Shown: positions 1-13,526 of the stretch, one piece after another | Position numbering within the stretch: position 1 is the first letter of the stretch | How the letters are laid out: each line of letters opens with the position of its first letter | NCBI RefSeq assembly: GCF_905475395.1 | Contig: NC_058342.1 | Coordinates: forward strand, 32,818,140-32,882,139 | DNA from: Chrysoperla carnea | Taxonomy: Eukaryota; Arthropoda; Insecta; Neuroptera; Chrysopidae | Direction: 5' to 3' | Length of the DNA stretch: 64,000 bases | Made by a program: the position numbers and the translations under genes | Notes under the pieces: model-generated | The model's database searches: none | The model's input: only the letters and a program-made list of their open reading frames with translations | What the model was told of the DNA's origin: nothing

Positions 1-69
1 TTCTCGAAGTGTACGAAGAAATTCTGAAACTAATGACTAATAATAAATGATTCCAGAGTAAGAACTTAC

Positions 70-2543
70 ATTTAAAATAGGACGCACAACAACTGGAATT
101 TGATGATGAAACAATAAATTACCAATAATACCCAAAATGGTCATTGTAACAATTGGATTGAGTAGAACATTCCTAATAACGGACAGGACCATTTTGAATG
201 GATTAGTAATTTGTAGCGGTGGATTTGATGATTCCATACTGCTTGTATTTGAATTAGTACCACTTGCTGCATCTGTTCCAGGATTCCGTTTCATTTTTTG
301 TATTTCCATTAAAATGAATGCAATCGGATTTAACATGACCAAACTGATCGGTGCCATTAAATATAAATATGATGCAAATTCTGGATGTGTTTTAGCATAC
401 AATGCTGAAACTAAAATCAACCAAAAGTAAAATCACTGTCAATCTTTTAAATATATAGAGTGGCCACAAAAATTAACTCTCAAAACTTTTTAATCATTTC
501 TGATTTTCCAACATAATTTCCCAGTTCTTTTTAGAAATTTAAGGCAATATCTCGAATACTATACCCATAGAGATAATACTATAGAGCTGTATAGAGATAG
601 GATACATAATAAGTGATTTATTGACCGCAGTGACAGAAGTAGAAAGAGACAGAGACTGTTGGATTACTTTATCTGTCTTTATCTGATATTCTTCCGAATC
701 GAACGCAAAATAACATGTCACGAAAATTCGATAAAATCTTTTTAGGTATCGATAAAATCTTAAACAATTAAATCGAATTAATCGAAGTTAATTTTTGTCA
801 ATAATTGTCTTTGTGGGTCAATTTTGGCCACTCTGTTTTAGTATTTTTTACTTACCGATAGGATATCCAATAGCAAAATCATTCGATTGGGTACAAAAGA
901 TGGCGTGTAAACCAGCACTGCCTAAATTAATGGGTCTAGTGACGAGAATCGTTAGAACTATCACAGCAAAGAATACAATACTTTTAGCAATAAATATTGA
1001 TAGCAAGAAGAGCCAATTCACTGCTGACAAATCTAACTCAGCCAACGATAAAAATATCAGTGATGGTAAACTGAACGTACCCACAAATGTGTTCAAACCT
1101 TTCATACCACTTTCTGATATCAGTTTCATGCGACCAGCGATGTATCTAAAATCAAAATCATTTTACACAATCAGTACCTACGGGTCCAAAGATTCGAGGT
1201 TTAGGAAAAAATGTCAAAGGATAAAAAACGCTAAGAATAGTTTAAAATATATCACCCAATAATTTTCTTTTCTATTTTCACAAATTTTCAGCACGATTGG
1301 TTATTACGAACTTGCGTAAAAATAAATAACACATTTTCGGACCAAAATGACTTTTTTCTAAATCCTTATACGAACAGTTTGCGCCCGGTCCCGTAAAAAT
1401 CGAAGTTTTAGTTTTGAATTCCGACAATTTTGATATTTTTCGGTTTTATTACCTCGATTAAATATTAAATATGGCTCAAGATATTACAATAAAATTCCCT
1501 AACTTTTCTTTTTTCTCACAGAATTCCTTGACAATTCCAGTAGAATTTGAATTCCCTGACATATTTAACTTTTTCAGAAATGTTAGTATAATTATCCTTC
1601 AAAAAGGAATGTTTTACTAAGAGCTAAATCGCTGACTCTTTTATTAAGGTGTATTTTCATGCTGACGCTTGACGCTGAGTTTAAGAGTCCAATTAGGTAA
1701 CGAGGTTAGCTTAAGCCGTTCTGCTATCTGGAAAAAACTTAGCAGCGTCAAATCGAAAGATTCAACTATCAAAAAGATATAAAACTATTGAAATATTGCA
1801 CAAATAATTCTTTTACGCCCAACTTTTTTTTTATTATTTACGCTTCACGAATTATTTTTTCGGGACTGATAAGCCCATAGTCAATAAATCATTCACCAGC
1901 ATTTTGTTTATTTACCCCTATCGCGAATTTTATTAAAACTCATCGACTTTCGATATTAAGGAACTTTTTTTATAATTTGACGCTGACGCTGGATATGACT
2001 CCATTTTTTGTCACTAGATGGAGCCCTAAATTGACGCTCAAAGCCAACGTCAAGCGTCATATGATATTACGTTTTTACATAAAATGCATTTAATATTCCT
2101 GTTATCCAAAAACATTATTTCCCCGGAAATTGGGATAAAATTTGGATAGTTGAAATTTAACACAATAAAAAATTACTACGATTAAATAATTTGTATAATA
2201 AAAATTGTCGGCACAATATAGTGAGACGACTTTTGAAATACCTTGCAATATTATTTAGTCTAACTGTCAGATTTTCGTAAATCGCAATAAGCAATATGTG
2301 GATTATGGAACGTGGGATGAGGATGAGAGGGGATGATTAAGTGCTATATAAAACTGGTAAAATTTTGATATTTAATACATACCCACAAAGTATAACCGCA
2401 AAACATTGTATCAATGCCGGATACAAATTATCCATTGCATTTGCTTCATCCGTAACCATTGACATTGTCTCAGTCTGACTTTGACTCTCTAGTAATTCAA
2501 ACTCTGTCGATTCAGTCGTTGGAATGTAATTGAAATGATTCAT
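70..2543 (-). CDS. GPR155: GPR155/anchor-like PIN-type transporter, 5' part (gene continues past left edge)
   Basis: Three coding exons read on the minus strand: 2383-2543, 856-1145 and 70-410. All junctions are GT-AG and in frame (phases 2 and 1; the last visible exon ends in phase 0 at a GTAAGT donor). The start is the ATG at 2541-2543. A short acidic N-terminus leads into the first membrane segment (YPALIQCFAVILCGYIAGRM). Exon 2 carries further membrane segments and the family-typical TQSNDFAIGYPI; exon 3 has YLYLMAPISLVMLNPIAF. This is the membrane transporter (auxin-carrier/PIN-like) half of GPR155, known in mammals as the lysosomal cholesterol sensor LYCHOS; the Drosophila orthologue is called anchor. 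The GPCR-like half and the C-terminal DEP domain would lie outside the window. Family assignment rests on recognised motifs and domain order; lysosomal function is inferred from homologues. Confidence 0.85.
411..855 (-). other. GPR155 intron 2
   Basis: Intron of 445 bp between the second and third visible exons. The acceptor is TTTTAG before exon 3 and the donor GTAAGT after exon 2. A near-repeated gtggccac-type phrase occurs at about 459-470 and 824-836, but no gene or classified element is seen. Confidence 0.6.
1146..2382 (-). other. GPR155 intron 1
   Basis: AT-rich intron with no coding sequence seen. It holds a pair of GACGCT/AGCGTC-rich blocks in opposite orientation (about 1658-1685 and 2030-2065) that could be the ends of a 400-bp inverted-repeat element. 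The left block has ctgacgcttgacgctga and the right has aacgtcaagcgtca. Confidence 0.5.
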
Positions 2544-4624
2544 TTTGATTTGGTTGATTAACTAAATTAAACTTGGCTGATTTCTAATTAGAATTGAATG
2601 CTTTTGTGATTGTGACAGGTGACAGTGAAAGGGGAAAACAACTTTCGATTAAATTTTTCATGGAAATACACTACATTTTTTTAGCACTGAACGATTTGAA
2701 CTTAACCTCGTTTTATTTGATAACTCAACATTTTTTTTTTGTTAAAATAATTTTGTTTTATTATTTTTTTTCGTAATAAACACTCAAAATTATAGATTTT
2801 CTGTTTTCACGCATACAGTTACAGTGCAGTGACAGTATGATAGTACAGTTACAGTGTAGAGGTTGACTAAAAAACGAACAGTTAATGTTGATACCGTCGT
2901 TTATACCGAATTGTACGTATATACGTACATTCTAATATTCGGTTTATTCGAACTTTACTATTGTACTACCACCTATTACTATTTACTATTTATTGTACAT
3001 ATATATAGGTGATACTAATACTGTTTGTTTTGTTATACCTATATTATACAAGGTGCTACAAAAAATACCGGCACATGATCACCACAACAACTGTAAAAAT
3101 AATGAAAGAAAGTTATTTATAGGATTCAAAGAATTATACTGTCTATTAGAATATTCGCATATTTTTTAGCATTCGCATTCGCAAAAAATGATACGACAAA
3201 AACGATGCGTTTTTGATAAAAAATCATCATCATTTTGTATCATACATTGCAAAATAACCGCTAACGTCACTAACATGTACTTAACTCATATTTTTAGATT
3301 TTTAATTGCTTTTTAATCACAGTTAAATTTGAATATTGGATAAATGCAATTATAGAACTAATCTCAAATAAAAAAAATTTAATTTTGCATTTAATGGATT
3401 AATATGGTTTGTTTTTAATGGACTTATACAACGGACTCTTTTACGCTCCTGAAGAATTATATGCACTAGACCCCTACGGAATTCCGCTTCCGTGGCTACC
3501 ATAACCCATGGCTACCCTATACTCGATAAGGAAAACTATTTCTGTATATTAAAAGTGTACATCGAAAAGTGGCAAATTAGGGTGGCGCTGCTGTAGCAAA
3601 AGTGTAAGTTTTAAGAGAAGTGCTCAAAAAAGGGAAGGAAGAGAAGGATAGAGAAGTTCAAATCAAACACCTTTTGCTACACAAGCGCCATTCTGGTCAA
3701 TTTTATAACTAAATTTACTGTTGTTTTGAAATTTTTTTTACTTTAAGTCCTATTTAAGATAGTTCTCCTTATCTCTACCCTCCATATTAATGTCTAACCT
3801 ATCAACTTGACTGTCAAAGTTATTAAAACAGTATTCTTGCTTACAACTACTGATAAAGAAATTTTAAATTAGAAATTAATTCCTAAAAAAAATTATACAA
3901 CTTTTGTTCGAAACATTTTTTTCGTAAAACGGAATAGATTTGACAGATATTAAATTTGAGTGACTTCCACATTAAAATCGACAGATTTTTGCATTATGTA
4001 ATTCATTTTTAAGTTGTTTACTTTTATTAATGATTAAATTTCAGGGTTATCACTTACTATACTAGGTGTTTCAAAATTTGAGGGACTAAGAGGGTATGCA
4101 AAAACAAGTATTTTGATAATATTTTCGATAACGATCCCTTCGGAGCTACAGATCTCAGGACTTCCTTTTTTAGATTTGTAGTGAATCAATTCTGTTTTTG
4201 AAAAATGTTTCAAACATTTATTATTAATTCAGAACTTTGCCCCATAGAAAGTTTTTGCTCCAAAACTAATAATTTTTAAGAGGTATGGCGCAAATTTCCG
4301 TAAACAAGACAGATTCGATGCAAATATAAAAAAAAAAGTTTTGAAATTTGTAGCTACGAAGGGTCCGATTTATGTTTATTATACCAGAATGGTTGTTTTG
4401 ACATTGAACTTTTTAGACTCTCAAATATTGTCCCTTTATTCTGATACACTCGGAATAACAACTTTTGTTTAAACTTTTCATTATAAAACTATTGGCTGTG
4501 TTTAGCTGAGGTGAGCGTTCACTTTAAATTTACTGAGCGTTAGGTAAAAATAAGTGCTAGTACCGGCACCCCATAAATGAGAATTCATTTTTTCAAAATT
4601 GGTGAGATGTCAGTACTTTATTGA

Positions 4625-4722
4625 CGCTCAGTATGGCTATCTTTCATTATTTTTACAGTTCTTCTGCTATTGCCGCTCAGTATGGCTATCTTTCATTATT
4701 TTTACAGTTCTTCTGCTATTCC
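4625..4722. repeat. 49-bp tandem duplication, two copies
   Basis: The phrase cgctcagtatggctatct starts at 4625 and again at 4674, and the following roughly 45 bases are identical in the two copies. This is a recent two-copy duplication. Confidence 0.9.
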
Positions 4723-5982
4723 GATACTTTTTTAACACCCTGTATAAATAAGTAATAAATAATTGTCTCCAACAAAATGATTTAGAGATCTGGTGGTTCA
4801 AATTTTTATATTAATTGAAAGTTAAGAGCGAGTAGTAAAAATTTAACAAGCAACAAACATTAAAAATTATATTTATTTTTATTCAAATTTTAGACTTGAA
4901 GGTCGACATTATAGCAAAATCTCTTATGTTTTGACAAAGAGATGGCAACTCTATTTGCAGAACCCTTATGATTTGTGTGGAAAATCTGATATAAAAAAAA
5001 TAATAATTACTTACTCGAACAAACAATGGGAATTCAATTGTTGTGACAAAAAAATGCAAGTAGTAATAAATTTATTAATCAATTAGAATTGGGATTAGAA
5101 TTAAATTGGTTTAAAGCAAACAAAGTATTTCTAATCAGTCACGTAAAATTAATCATCGTTATCAATTCAAATTAAAAACAGAATGGCAACACAATGTCTA
5201 CCGCTACTACTCCTATTCACTCCGTGCATGAGTTTTATTTCATGGAGTTACCATAGATGGACATATAAGTCTATGGATTGTAATACTATTTTCTAACAAA
5301 TTTAAATAAGTAATTATGTTAATTTACATTTAAAAATATCGTCTCTTATTTTTATAACTTTTAATTCAAAAAGTTTAATTAGTTGTTTTTTTTCAATAAT
5401 TTTAATTTGACATTTATTTACTATACCATTTACATGTAAACAATTGGAAATTAGTCATATTTTTAAATAAAACGTAGGATTTATTTCAAATTTTAAAAGA
5501 TAAGAGCGCTGCGATCGAATTAGCTGTTCTCTTCACGTATTATGCTCCCTGCCAATACTCAAACCGTTTTGATTGGTGCAGAAAATACACGTGTATCGAT
5601 ATAAATAAAATAAGAGATAATTGATACTTACCTAAAAAATCGATCAAATAAGAAATAAATAACTTATGAAATTTTTTTTAAACTCAAAAAATTACATTTC
5701 AGGAAATATTTTTGTAACAATGTTGCCATGATTTTTTATGGGCACCCCAATCCGATCTTTTGATTTTGGAGGGTAGAGATAAGGAGCTCCATCTTACATA
5801 AGTGCTAAAGTATTTCAATTTTCAAAACTAATTATTTCATTAAAAGTCCAGGAAACCTGCTGTTTTTTAATTTTTTTATTAATCATGAACTAACGTAGAA
5901 TTGATTTACAAATTTTTAGCAAGTTTTAAATGACTTGCTATTCTATGTAGGTCTTCCTAAATTAATGATGCCACGAATGTGA

Positions 5983-6117
5983 TACAACTACCATACGGGG
6001 TTGAGTGGTGAAGTTGACACAAACGCATGAAATTGTTTGATAGTATTTTTACTTTATTTCAATATAAAACGGCCAACTTCGGGATGAAGTTGTCATTTTT
6101 TTACTCTTAATATCTAT
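5983..6117 (+). repeat. Solo arm fragment of the foldback element
   Basis: Contains ggggttgagtggtgaagttg followed by acacaaacgcatga and, about 50 bp on, acttcgggatgaagttgtca. These match the inner and outer parts of the right arm of the 35583-38082 foldback element, with most of the arm between them deleted. Confidence 0.8.
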
Positions 6118-6181
6118 TAAAACTATTTAATAACTAGGATCCAAATTTTTTTGGACCTTATTAACTTGAAGTTGATTGCCG

Positions 6182-9100
6182 CTAAGTGGAATGTGGATGA
6201 TAGGATTGTTTTTCACCAAACCATTCATCCAAATTAAATAACTTATCAATATCAGCGCTAATATTGGATTGATAACTGAATTTTCGATGATCTTCATCAT
6301 TCTCTGAATCCAAAGATTTTTGATGGTTATGAATTAAAACGGATGTAGAATTATAGTCAACATTATTATTGTCTTTGTCAGTGTCAGTGTCAAAATGTAC
6401 GTCACTTGTGCTGTCATTCAGAACATGATTATAGGCCGACGGTTTTGTTACGATTTTACGTTTGGGTGATGGTAAATGGAACGATTTACTTGATATCACA
6501 CTCGATGTACGGTTTTTACGTGTAAAGAATTGTTTACGTTTGCAATAGTTGACACAACCGCCAACGTATTCGGAGATCAAAGATGTTAGTGCTATTATAA
6601 AACCAGCTCCAAGTAATAAAAACATTCCTTGGGTATCATCCAGTGTGAGTGCTTTATCCTCGGGTGGTGGTAGCTTTAATAGGGACCCTGTACCGATCTG
6701 TAAACAAACAAAAAATTAAGTTGTTAAAATTTTATTACCCCACTGCGCGACGCAAAGGAGTGGCGCACTAGAAACCAAACGCGTGGGTTAATTTTTATGT
6801 CATAGTTCTGAAAAGAGTACTTTCCTGAAGTTGTAAAGATTTTTAATAATAGAGAACTGATTACCTGAAGCAATTTTCCAGTTGGTGATCGATATAGATC
6901 CCACTTAACGTCGTTATTAATTTTCATCAAAAGTCCAGCTTGAATCGCTTTTTGTATAATACTACTTAAAGCTGATGTGTATAAGGAATCCAATGGAAGC
7001 ATTATTGATACGGAATACGCAACGAAACATTCATCGCTTACATGCAAAAGCGATCGTTTACCCAATCTGAAAGAAACAAAACAAAAGCTCAATTCGTTAT
7101 CGTACACTAAAAACCGAGAATCAGGATATTGCATAGTTCAGACGCTGGATGATACTTACCCAACTGAAAAATTTGTCCTTATCATATAATCCAAATTGGC
7201 TCTGGAGCCTAAAAATGCATATGGCCAAAAAAATGCGTGTGTTATGTTATAAACAGCTGTTTGTACATCCGGTACCACTCTTAAATTTTTCATTAGTTTG
7301 ACCACACGATTATCCGATGAATTCATGAACCAAGTACTCCAACCGTCATTGTTCAGTGTTATTATTCGATAATGTGCGTTAACTAATTGGTCGGTCGTAT
7401 CAATTGTTTCTGGAAACACGGGCAACGTTACAAAAGCAATTATAGATCCAGTGTAGCATGCTGTAATTATTATTGTAAAAGCCCAATACCAGCCTAAAAA
7501 ACATTCAATTTTTGTAAAAGGTGGAAAGACGTGTAATCCATTCCGTTGCAGCCCGGGCAGGTCGCACTAAATCCTTTAAATCCTAGGGAGCGCTTCATAT
7601 CAGTAATACCATACCAACTGCACAGGATGGGTTTTTCCATTTAGAGGAAAAACAAGGGAATACTTACCAATCAAAAGACGTGTAGTAACTTTTTTACTTC
7701 TACTCCAAGATTGTTTGCCAGTAAATGTAAAACAATTGGTAAATGTTCCAAAAACATACCAAAACATGCTCTCAATTTGGCCAGGATTATCAATTAAATA
7801 ACGCAAATCATGTTTATCGGAAAATGATAATGGTATAATACCAATTAGATAGGTGAACGTTAATGCAACCCACACAGTCCACTGGAATGGTCCCATAATT
7901 GCCCGATACCTAAAATCAGCTTTTCTTAATACGCATTCTCAAATTTAAGGCTGTGATGAACAAACTAATATGAATACTTAGGTAATGCTGTTGAAGTTAA
8001 CGAAACAAATGAAGCACAATCTTCAGTATGTCCAGCTGTTAAATCAAAATGTTGGATACGCTCCGGTGTCGTATAAATACCGCCAACACCAACGTCCCCT
8101 TTACCAGTTTTCATGAATTGTTCAACAGAATAACCTGGACCAATTGTTTTATTCATAACGTCCTTAAATTCCAATGTAAAATTCAAAATTGTTGATAACA
8201 TTTTTAACAGACGGATTTCAATACCGTCCCAATGGACACGCTTATTTCCGCCTCCCACATCAGATAATAAACGTTTCACCACAAACGGTGGATGATGAGC
8301 AACGCCCACAATAAATCGATGACCAGCTACTCCATGTTCCAATTTTGATGGGAATAAATTTACAGCGGGTCTTGTTAGATGGGTTCGAATCCAGGCGGTT
8401 AACACTTCGGATGCGCTCGATCCAAGACCATCGATATGCAATCGATGTGTGTACAAAATATAAGTATCCTAAAATTAAACTCAGAGTTAAAACTTTTTAC
8501 TCTTATGTACTTTTTTTTACTCTTTCCTATTCTTCCCGGATTCTTAACTTTTCTTTCACTGTTCGAATGGAAATGTGTACTTTCACCCTTCAGATTAGGT
8601 AAAATTTAATACATTTTTTTTCCAATGCCTTCGATGGATCTGAAGATCCATCATTTGATGAACAGAGACGACTATAGTAACAGTCTTGATGATTGAAGAG
8701 AGATATCTATATTATCAAATTTATAAGCAGCACTTGCACACAATATATTATATATTTTTGCAGTTTCATGGTATTGTAAAGCTAAAAATAACACATTATT
8801 TGACTACAAAGCATGTATTTGGTTTATATGTATGTACCGTGCAATAAACCAAAACTTTTTTTCAATACTGTAAGGAAACCAACACCTTAAAAGGTAAAAT
8901 GCTTAAACTTGGCATAAGTGGCATTACTGCACCTACAATTTGATTGGAATATAAAAACTAGAACCAAAAATTAGGCCTTTTTGAGAATAACTCTTACCTT
9001 AGATCGTTGCGTGTTCTGAAAACTTTCTCCAATCACCAATAAATTAACAAAGACATGCGATATATGCGTACTTAAAAATTCTTGGATCCGCCACTGTGAC

Positions 9101-9576
9101 GATTGCGAAACAACAATTACATACTCCGAATGCTGTTTCGGTATTATTTTCGGTGTGTTCATAATATCCGTTGAAAATAAAATAAAACTTCGACAATACT
9201 TTAAATTACGTATTAATAAACGTTTTTCTTGAATTGTATTATTCACAACCGTTCCATGATAGAATGTTGTTGGAAATTGTTGAAATAGCTCATCGAACAT
9301 TTCGACATTTTGATTTTGAATATTTTGATCGTATAAGATAATCGGAATGCATGCATTTAGATATTGGTTGCTAATCGTTAGCAGTAAATTTACAAGACTC
9401 GAATCATGTTTCGAAACACTGTAATTTTTGCCCATAATTTTGTTAAACCATTTTTCAATTTGTGGTAATTCGTGTGATTTTTCTAACGCACGTTTCGTTA
9501 CATTCGATAATTCGAACGACTTGTGGGCAAGTAAAAAAGTTAGAAATATGTTTAGAATCAAATTCGAACCGGACAT
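6182..9576 (-). CDS. Ir21a: Ionotropic receptor, Ir21a-like, complete
   Basis: Six coding exons on the minus strand: 8998-9576, 7978-8468, 7668-7909, 7160-7493, 6865-7066 and 6182-6697. They total 2364 nt, about 787 aa, with every GT-AG junction in frame. The ATG at 9574-9576 begins a hydrophobic signal peptide. Order of parts: short N-terminal domain (about 20-200); S1 ligand-binding lobe with a conserved Arg near residue 330 (TPERIQHFDLT); M1 about 367-387; pore region with MFWYVFGTFTN; M3 about 439-461 (ACYTGSIIAFV); S2; M4 about 641-664; cytoplasmic tail of about 120 residues rich in Asn/Asp/Ser. The GPFQWTVW, FTNCFTFTG and LPVFPETIDT motifs fit Ir21a, which in flies works with Ir25a and Ir93a as a cool-sensing channel. 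Membership of the IR family is firm; Ir21a orthology is strongly suspected but not proved here. Confidence 0.88.
7494..7667 (-). other. Ionotropic receptor intron 3
   Basis: Intron of 174 bp splitting the Gly codon in LLIG|WYW just before M3. The other introns (6698-6864, 7067-7159, 7910-7977) are shorter and hold nothing recognisable. Confidence 0.8.
8469..8997 (-). other. Ionotropic receptor intron 1
   Basis: Intron of 529 bp and the largest in this gene. About half is a 3' part of the TTAA-ended MITE family (8632-8890), lying on the opposite strand to the gene. The donor is AAG|GTAAGAG and the acceptor TTTTAG. Confidence 0.8.
8632..8890 (+). mobile_element. TTAA-ended MITE family (family A), copy 1, 3' half
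   Basis: Matches the right half of the family: cgactatag, tatcaaatttataagca, gcatgtatttggtttatat, then cgtgcaataaaccaaaac, ending caccttaa. The 5' half is missing. It sits in intron 1 of the ionotropic receptor. Confidence 0.8.
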
Positions 9577-10789
9577 GATTTTCGAATGATGAAAAAAACT
9601 AATTTCGTTTACTTATGAAAAGTTATTAATTTTTTATTGGAAAGAAAAACATCATAAATTCTATGAATATTAAATGATGAGTTCGAAAAACATGAAATTT
9701 ATTAACCCGAAAGGTGAAATTATATTCTTAATTAGTAATGGAGTGTAGAAAAAAATCAAACACCATTTCTAAGTTACATTTCGAAACTTCTAGAACAACA
9801 CAAAAATCGATCAAAATTGTGTTTTTTTTTTGTTATGTTAATTTAAGGTTTTGCACAACTCAGTATTTAGTACCTTTTGAGGGTAAAATAGGACCTTAGT
9901 GATGGAGCTTTGCTGCTCCAAGAGAAGGAGAAAGTAAAAAATTAATAAAAGTCAAACAAATTTGAAATTTTTACAATGATTTTTATTTTTCTTCGTTCAC
10001 TTTTTATATTACAAATCAATGCTATTTTACATTAAGGAGAGTATCGAAGAGACGAAAGGGGGATCTGAGGGAGTGGGGGTTGGGGGTGGTAGTGGATAGT
10101 AATGTGGTGATAATTAATGATTAGGTACTTGTAAAGATACATAAGTAGGGAAGGAAGGATGGGGAGGTTATTTATATATAAATAATGGAAGTGATTTGAT
10201 TTTAATAGTGAGAGATTAAGAGAGAGTTCCTGTAGGATATGTTAAAATGCAAAAATTGAGAAAATTCATTTACCATCATTCAAATTGAGATTAAATTTCA
10301 TTCTTTTTTTTTTTTTTAGATTATCTCGAGATTAATTAAATTTTTCCATAAAATTTTACAAACAAAAAAGAATATTTTTATGCATAAAAAAAAATTACAA
10401 TTCAATGGCACGGCTGAATAATACGGTTTTACTGTAAATAAACAATAAATAATTTTGTATTGTGTGTCGAACGAATAAGTATACGTTCTTGAATCACAGA
10501 CGGAAACATTGAATTGTGATTTTTCTTGTAAATCGAGAGTATCAAAATCAGAAAAAAACAAAGCACGATTCGAATAAAGTTATTTTTTTATATTTTTTTT
10601 GTGTTTTTTTAATTTTAAAGCACATGCGTACGAAAATATTTATTATTTTAATATATTAATTCTTTTTTTTTATTCTTATTCACATTTTTTAATCTGGATT
10701 CTGATCAATTATTTCGTGTTTAGTCAGTGGCGGATTTAAATGAACGACAAAAGAGCAATTATTGCCTAAACTCCTCTATCGGATGGGCC

Positions 10790-11124
10790 TCAATCAAAAT
10801 CGATTTCTAGGATCTCATTTGGTGGCTAGAACATTAGAATCATCTTTCTCCTAGAGAAAAATGAAAGCCTTGTTATCAAAAGACAAGCTGAAACATGAAA
10901 GAAGTGGATTAGGGTGCCTAGCTTCTCTTTTGAGACGTCCCAATTCAACTTTTTGATGTTCCAGCTTGTCTTTTGACGATCGGGCTTTCATTTTTGTTCG
11001 AAGAATGATACTTTTTTCGTAAATGAGTCGCCTAAGTAGCCAGAAGCCAAGCTGGAACATCAACTTGTCTTATGAGGCGTCCCAATCCGCATATCGCTTA
11101 AAACGACTACGGCGTTTTGACTGT
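10790..11124. mobile_element. Pogo/Tigger-like MITE, degraded
   Basis: Shares the aagacaagctggaac and gctttcattttt phrases with the elements at 13527 and 17288, and ends ggcgttttgactg|tta, like the right terminus of the family. The left terminus is not clear. Confidence 0.55.
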
Positions 11125-12444
11125 TATTTAAAATTTTTTTCAAATAAATCGAATTTTCATCGAATTACCCTAATTTTTTTCTTATAAAAGCTATAACTTC
11201 ACCCTGAAAATTAAGTGCTGTATAGGAATTACGCTCTTTGCCTTTTTTCTTAAATCCGCTACTGTCTTCTAATCCAATAGAAATAGCAAATTTTCTGAAT
11301 TTTGAATAAAAAATCCTTCAAAAAATCATTTTGAAGATTTATTATTTATTACATGGAAATAATTTCTTTGCCGGAAAATTCTAGCAAAGATTCATTTTAA
11401 TCGAAAATTTGAGAATTTAAGGAAACTCATTTTGATGGTATTTTCTGAATATATAAACCTCAAAATTGTTCTTTTAAGTGATTTTCTTTTAAAATTTAGA
11501 AAATCGGACGTATATTTCTCTTGGCTTATTTTATTTCTGGGTAATGTTTCATGCGATTTCCGTTGAATTCGATTACATACACGATTTTTTTGATAAATTT
11601 TCTTTGAATTTTCCAGAACAAAAACAAACATTTAGGAAACTGATAATTTCAAGAAATTCCCTATTTTTTCTACTTGAATGGACAAGTTCTCGAATTAAGA
11701 ACGGTTTCTTATTAAAATGTTAGAGAAAACTTGAATCGATTAATTTTTTTTTTTTAATATTGGTCCTTTAAGCATGTCTGTTACAACGCTCAATAAGAGG
11801 GAGTACTGAAAATGGGACCCTATTGTAGGTATTCCATTTCCCCGATTTCCTGGAGGCCAATAATGAATTTCTCCTAATCAAAACTCTCAAACTTAACCGT
11901 TCGAAATAAGAAATCAAATTAAGAAACGATCTTGTGACTACAAATCGCATAAAACATTACAAATTTTTTGGTGGGAGGTGTAAATGGAAGGTTGTGTTTC
12001 GTGTTTTTTAACAACAGTGTGATAATGATTATTTATGGGAGTAAAGAGGTAGAGATGGGAGTTTGGGTTGGTGATCGGAGAGTGTGTAGTTGGGTTAATA
12101 GGGTGATATATTAGTTAATAAAAGAGGGGGGGGGGTTATATTATAAAAAAGGCGATAATTTCTGGATAGAAAACAAAAAGAATAAAAAAGCTACAACTCG
12201 AATTATTTTTTAGGCTACAATAATGTATGCTTTCATCACTATTTTTTGCGTTTAATCTTTTAAAATAAGTTTAAAAAGAAAATTTAATAAAAAAAAAAAC
12301 AAAAACAAAAAACACAGGAATGTTATTCTTAATTTTTAGGGTCAGTCAACGAGTATGTGTCCAATATTACACGGTGACGTCAGCTAAAATATGCGTACAT
12401 CGACATGGGATACATTTTGTATTCAGCAACAAATGCGTTACCTA

Positions 12445-12804
12445 TATACAAGGTGTTTTATAATTGACTGCAGAACTATTGACTTCTTAAAAAAGCTTAT
12501 AAAGACGACCGAAAAAGTTCTTTACCAAATTTCGATCTGAAACCTAATTTCCGAGATAATTAACCGAATCAATTAATAAATTTATTCAATAACAGAGCAC
12601 TAAGAAATATAAGACACTTAGAAATTATCTTAGAAGGCATCCTATTATTTCTAAGAGCTCTGTCATTGGATAAATTTATTAATTCATTTGTTTAATTGTC
12701 TCGAAAATTAGGCATCGGATGATAAAGAACTTTTTCGTTTGCCTTTATAACCTCATTTAAATAGTCAAGAGTTCTGCAGTCAATTGTCGAACACCTTGTA
12801 TATA
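12445..12804. mobile_element. Palindromic MITE of about 360 bp
   Basis: The two halves are inverted copies of each other. The left end reads acaaggtgttttataattga, then ctgcagaactattgact; the right end reads agtcaagagttctgcagtca, then attgtcgaacaccttgt. The similarity continues inward through the aaagaactttttcg / cgaaaaagttcttt blocks to a centre near 12620. It is flanked by tata on both sides. Diverged relatives of one half occur at 17545-17610, 55556-55690 and 58590-58695. Confidence 0.85.
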
Positions 12805-13526
12805 CTTTTCGATCTATAAAACTATCGTTTGATAATTCGAAGCCAAAGATTGCGAAAAAAGAACCTCAGCTTCAATCGCAGACCTCAGAAATAAAGATAC
12901 ATGATTCTATCGAAATCAGAGACAGAACAGTCCGCTATTTTACCGACATAAAGTTATTTAAAATCCGTCCTTAAACAAATATTCTTGGATTAAACTGTTT
13001 CGAAACAGTTTAATCTAACTGTTAATCTTCTTCGGGGAAGAATGGGTAATATTGAACTAGGGTAATATCCTAAGGATTGAGGAAAAACCGATTCAATGGA
13101 ATCTATGGTTGTTTAGATGTACTTGGAGGCCCGAAACCTTTGAAATCCATTTACTTTGTCCTTTTTCATCTAAAAATGTATTCTACATGAAAATTTGGAT
13201 AAATTAGGGACGTCATGTGTATACCGAAAACATACCCAACTTATATAACATGCGCAGGGAATAAATATATGGGACTGACAAGTTGCTTTTTTATATTTGT
13301 ACTAGTTTTGTATTTTTATTACTTTTAAATTTGCAAAACAATTCTCTTCTTTTTCGGGAAATTTATTTAACATTTTTTTTTGTAAAATTTTCTTTTGTTT
13401 TTTTGTTTTAAGGCTCTCTAAGTATTTTTACTTTTTTATAAATATCGCATTCACAAAAATCATAAAATTTTCTTTGTTTTGTGTGACAATGACCCTGAAA
13501 ATATTTAGCTATAAATTTTTTGTTTA

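Larger units (their letters stand above)
2544..6181. other. Intergenic region between GPR155 5' end and ionotropic receptor 3' end
   Basis: AT-rich and no gene seen. It should hold the GPR155 promoter on its left side and the receptor 3' UTR on its right. Contents recognised: a 49-bp tandem duplication (4625-4722) and a solo arm fragment of the foldback element (5983-6117) ending about 65 bp from the receptor stop codon. A short acaaggtgctac sequence at about 3049 resembles an end of the MITE at 12445-12804. Confidence 0.6.
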
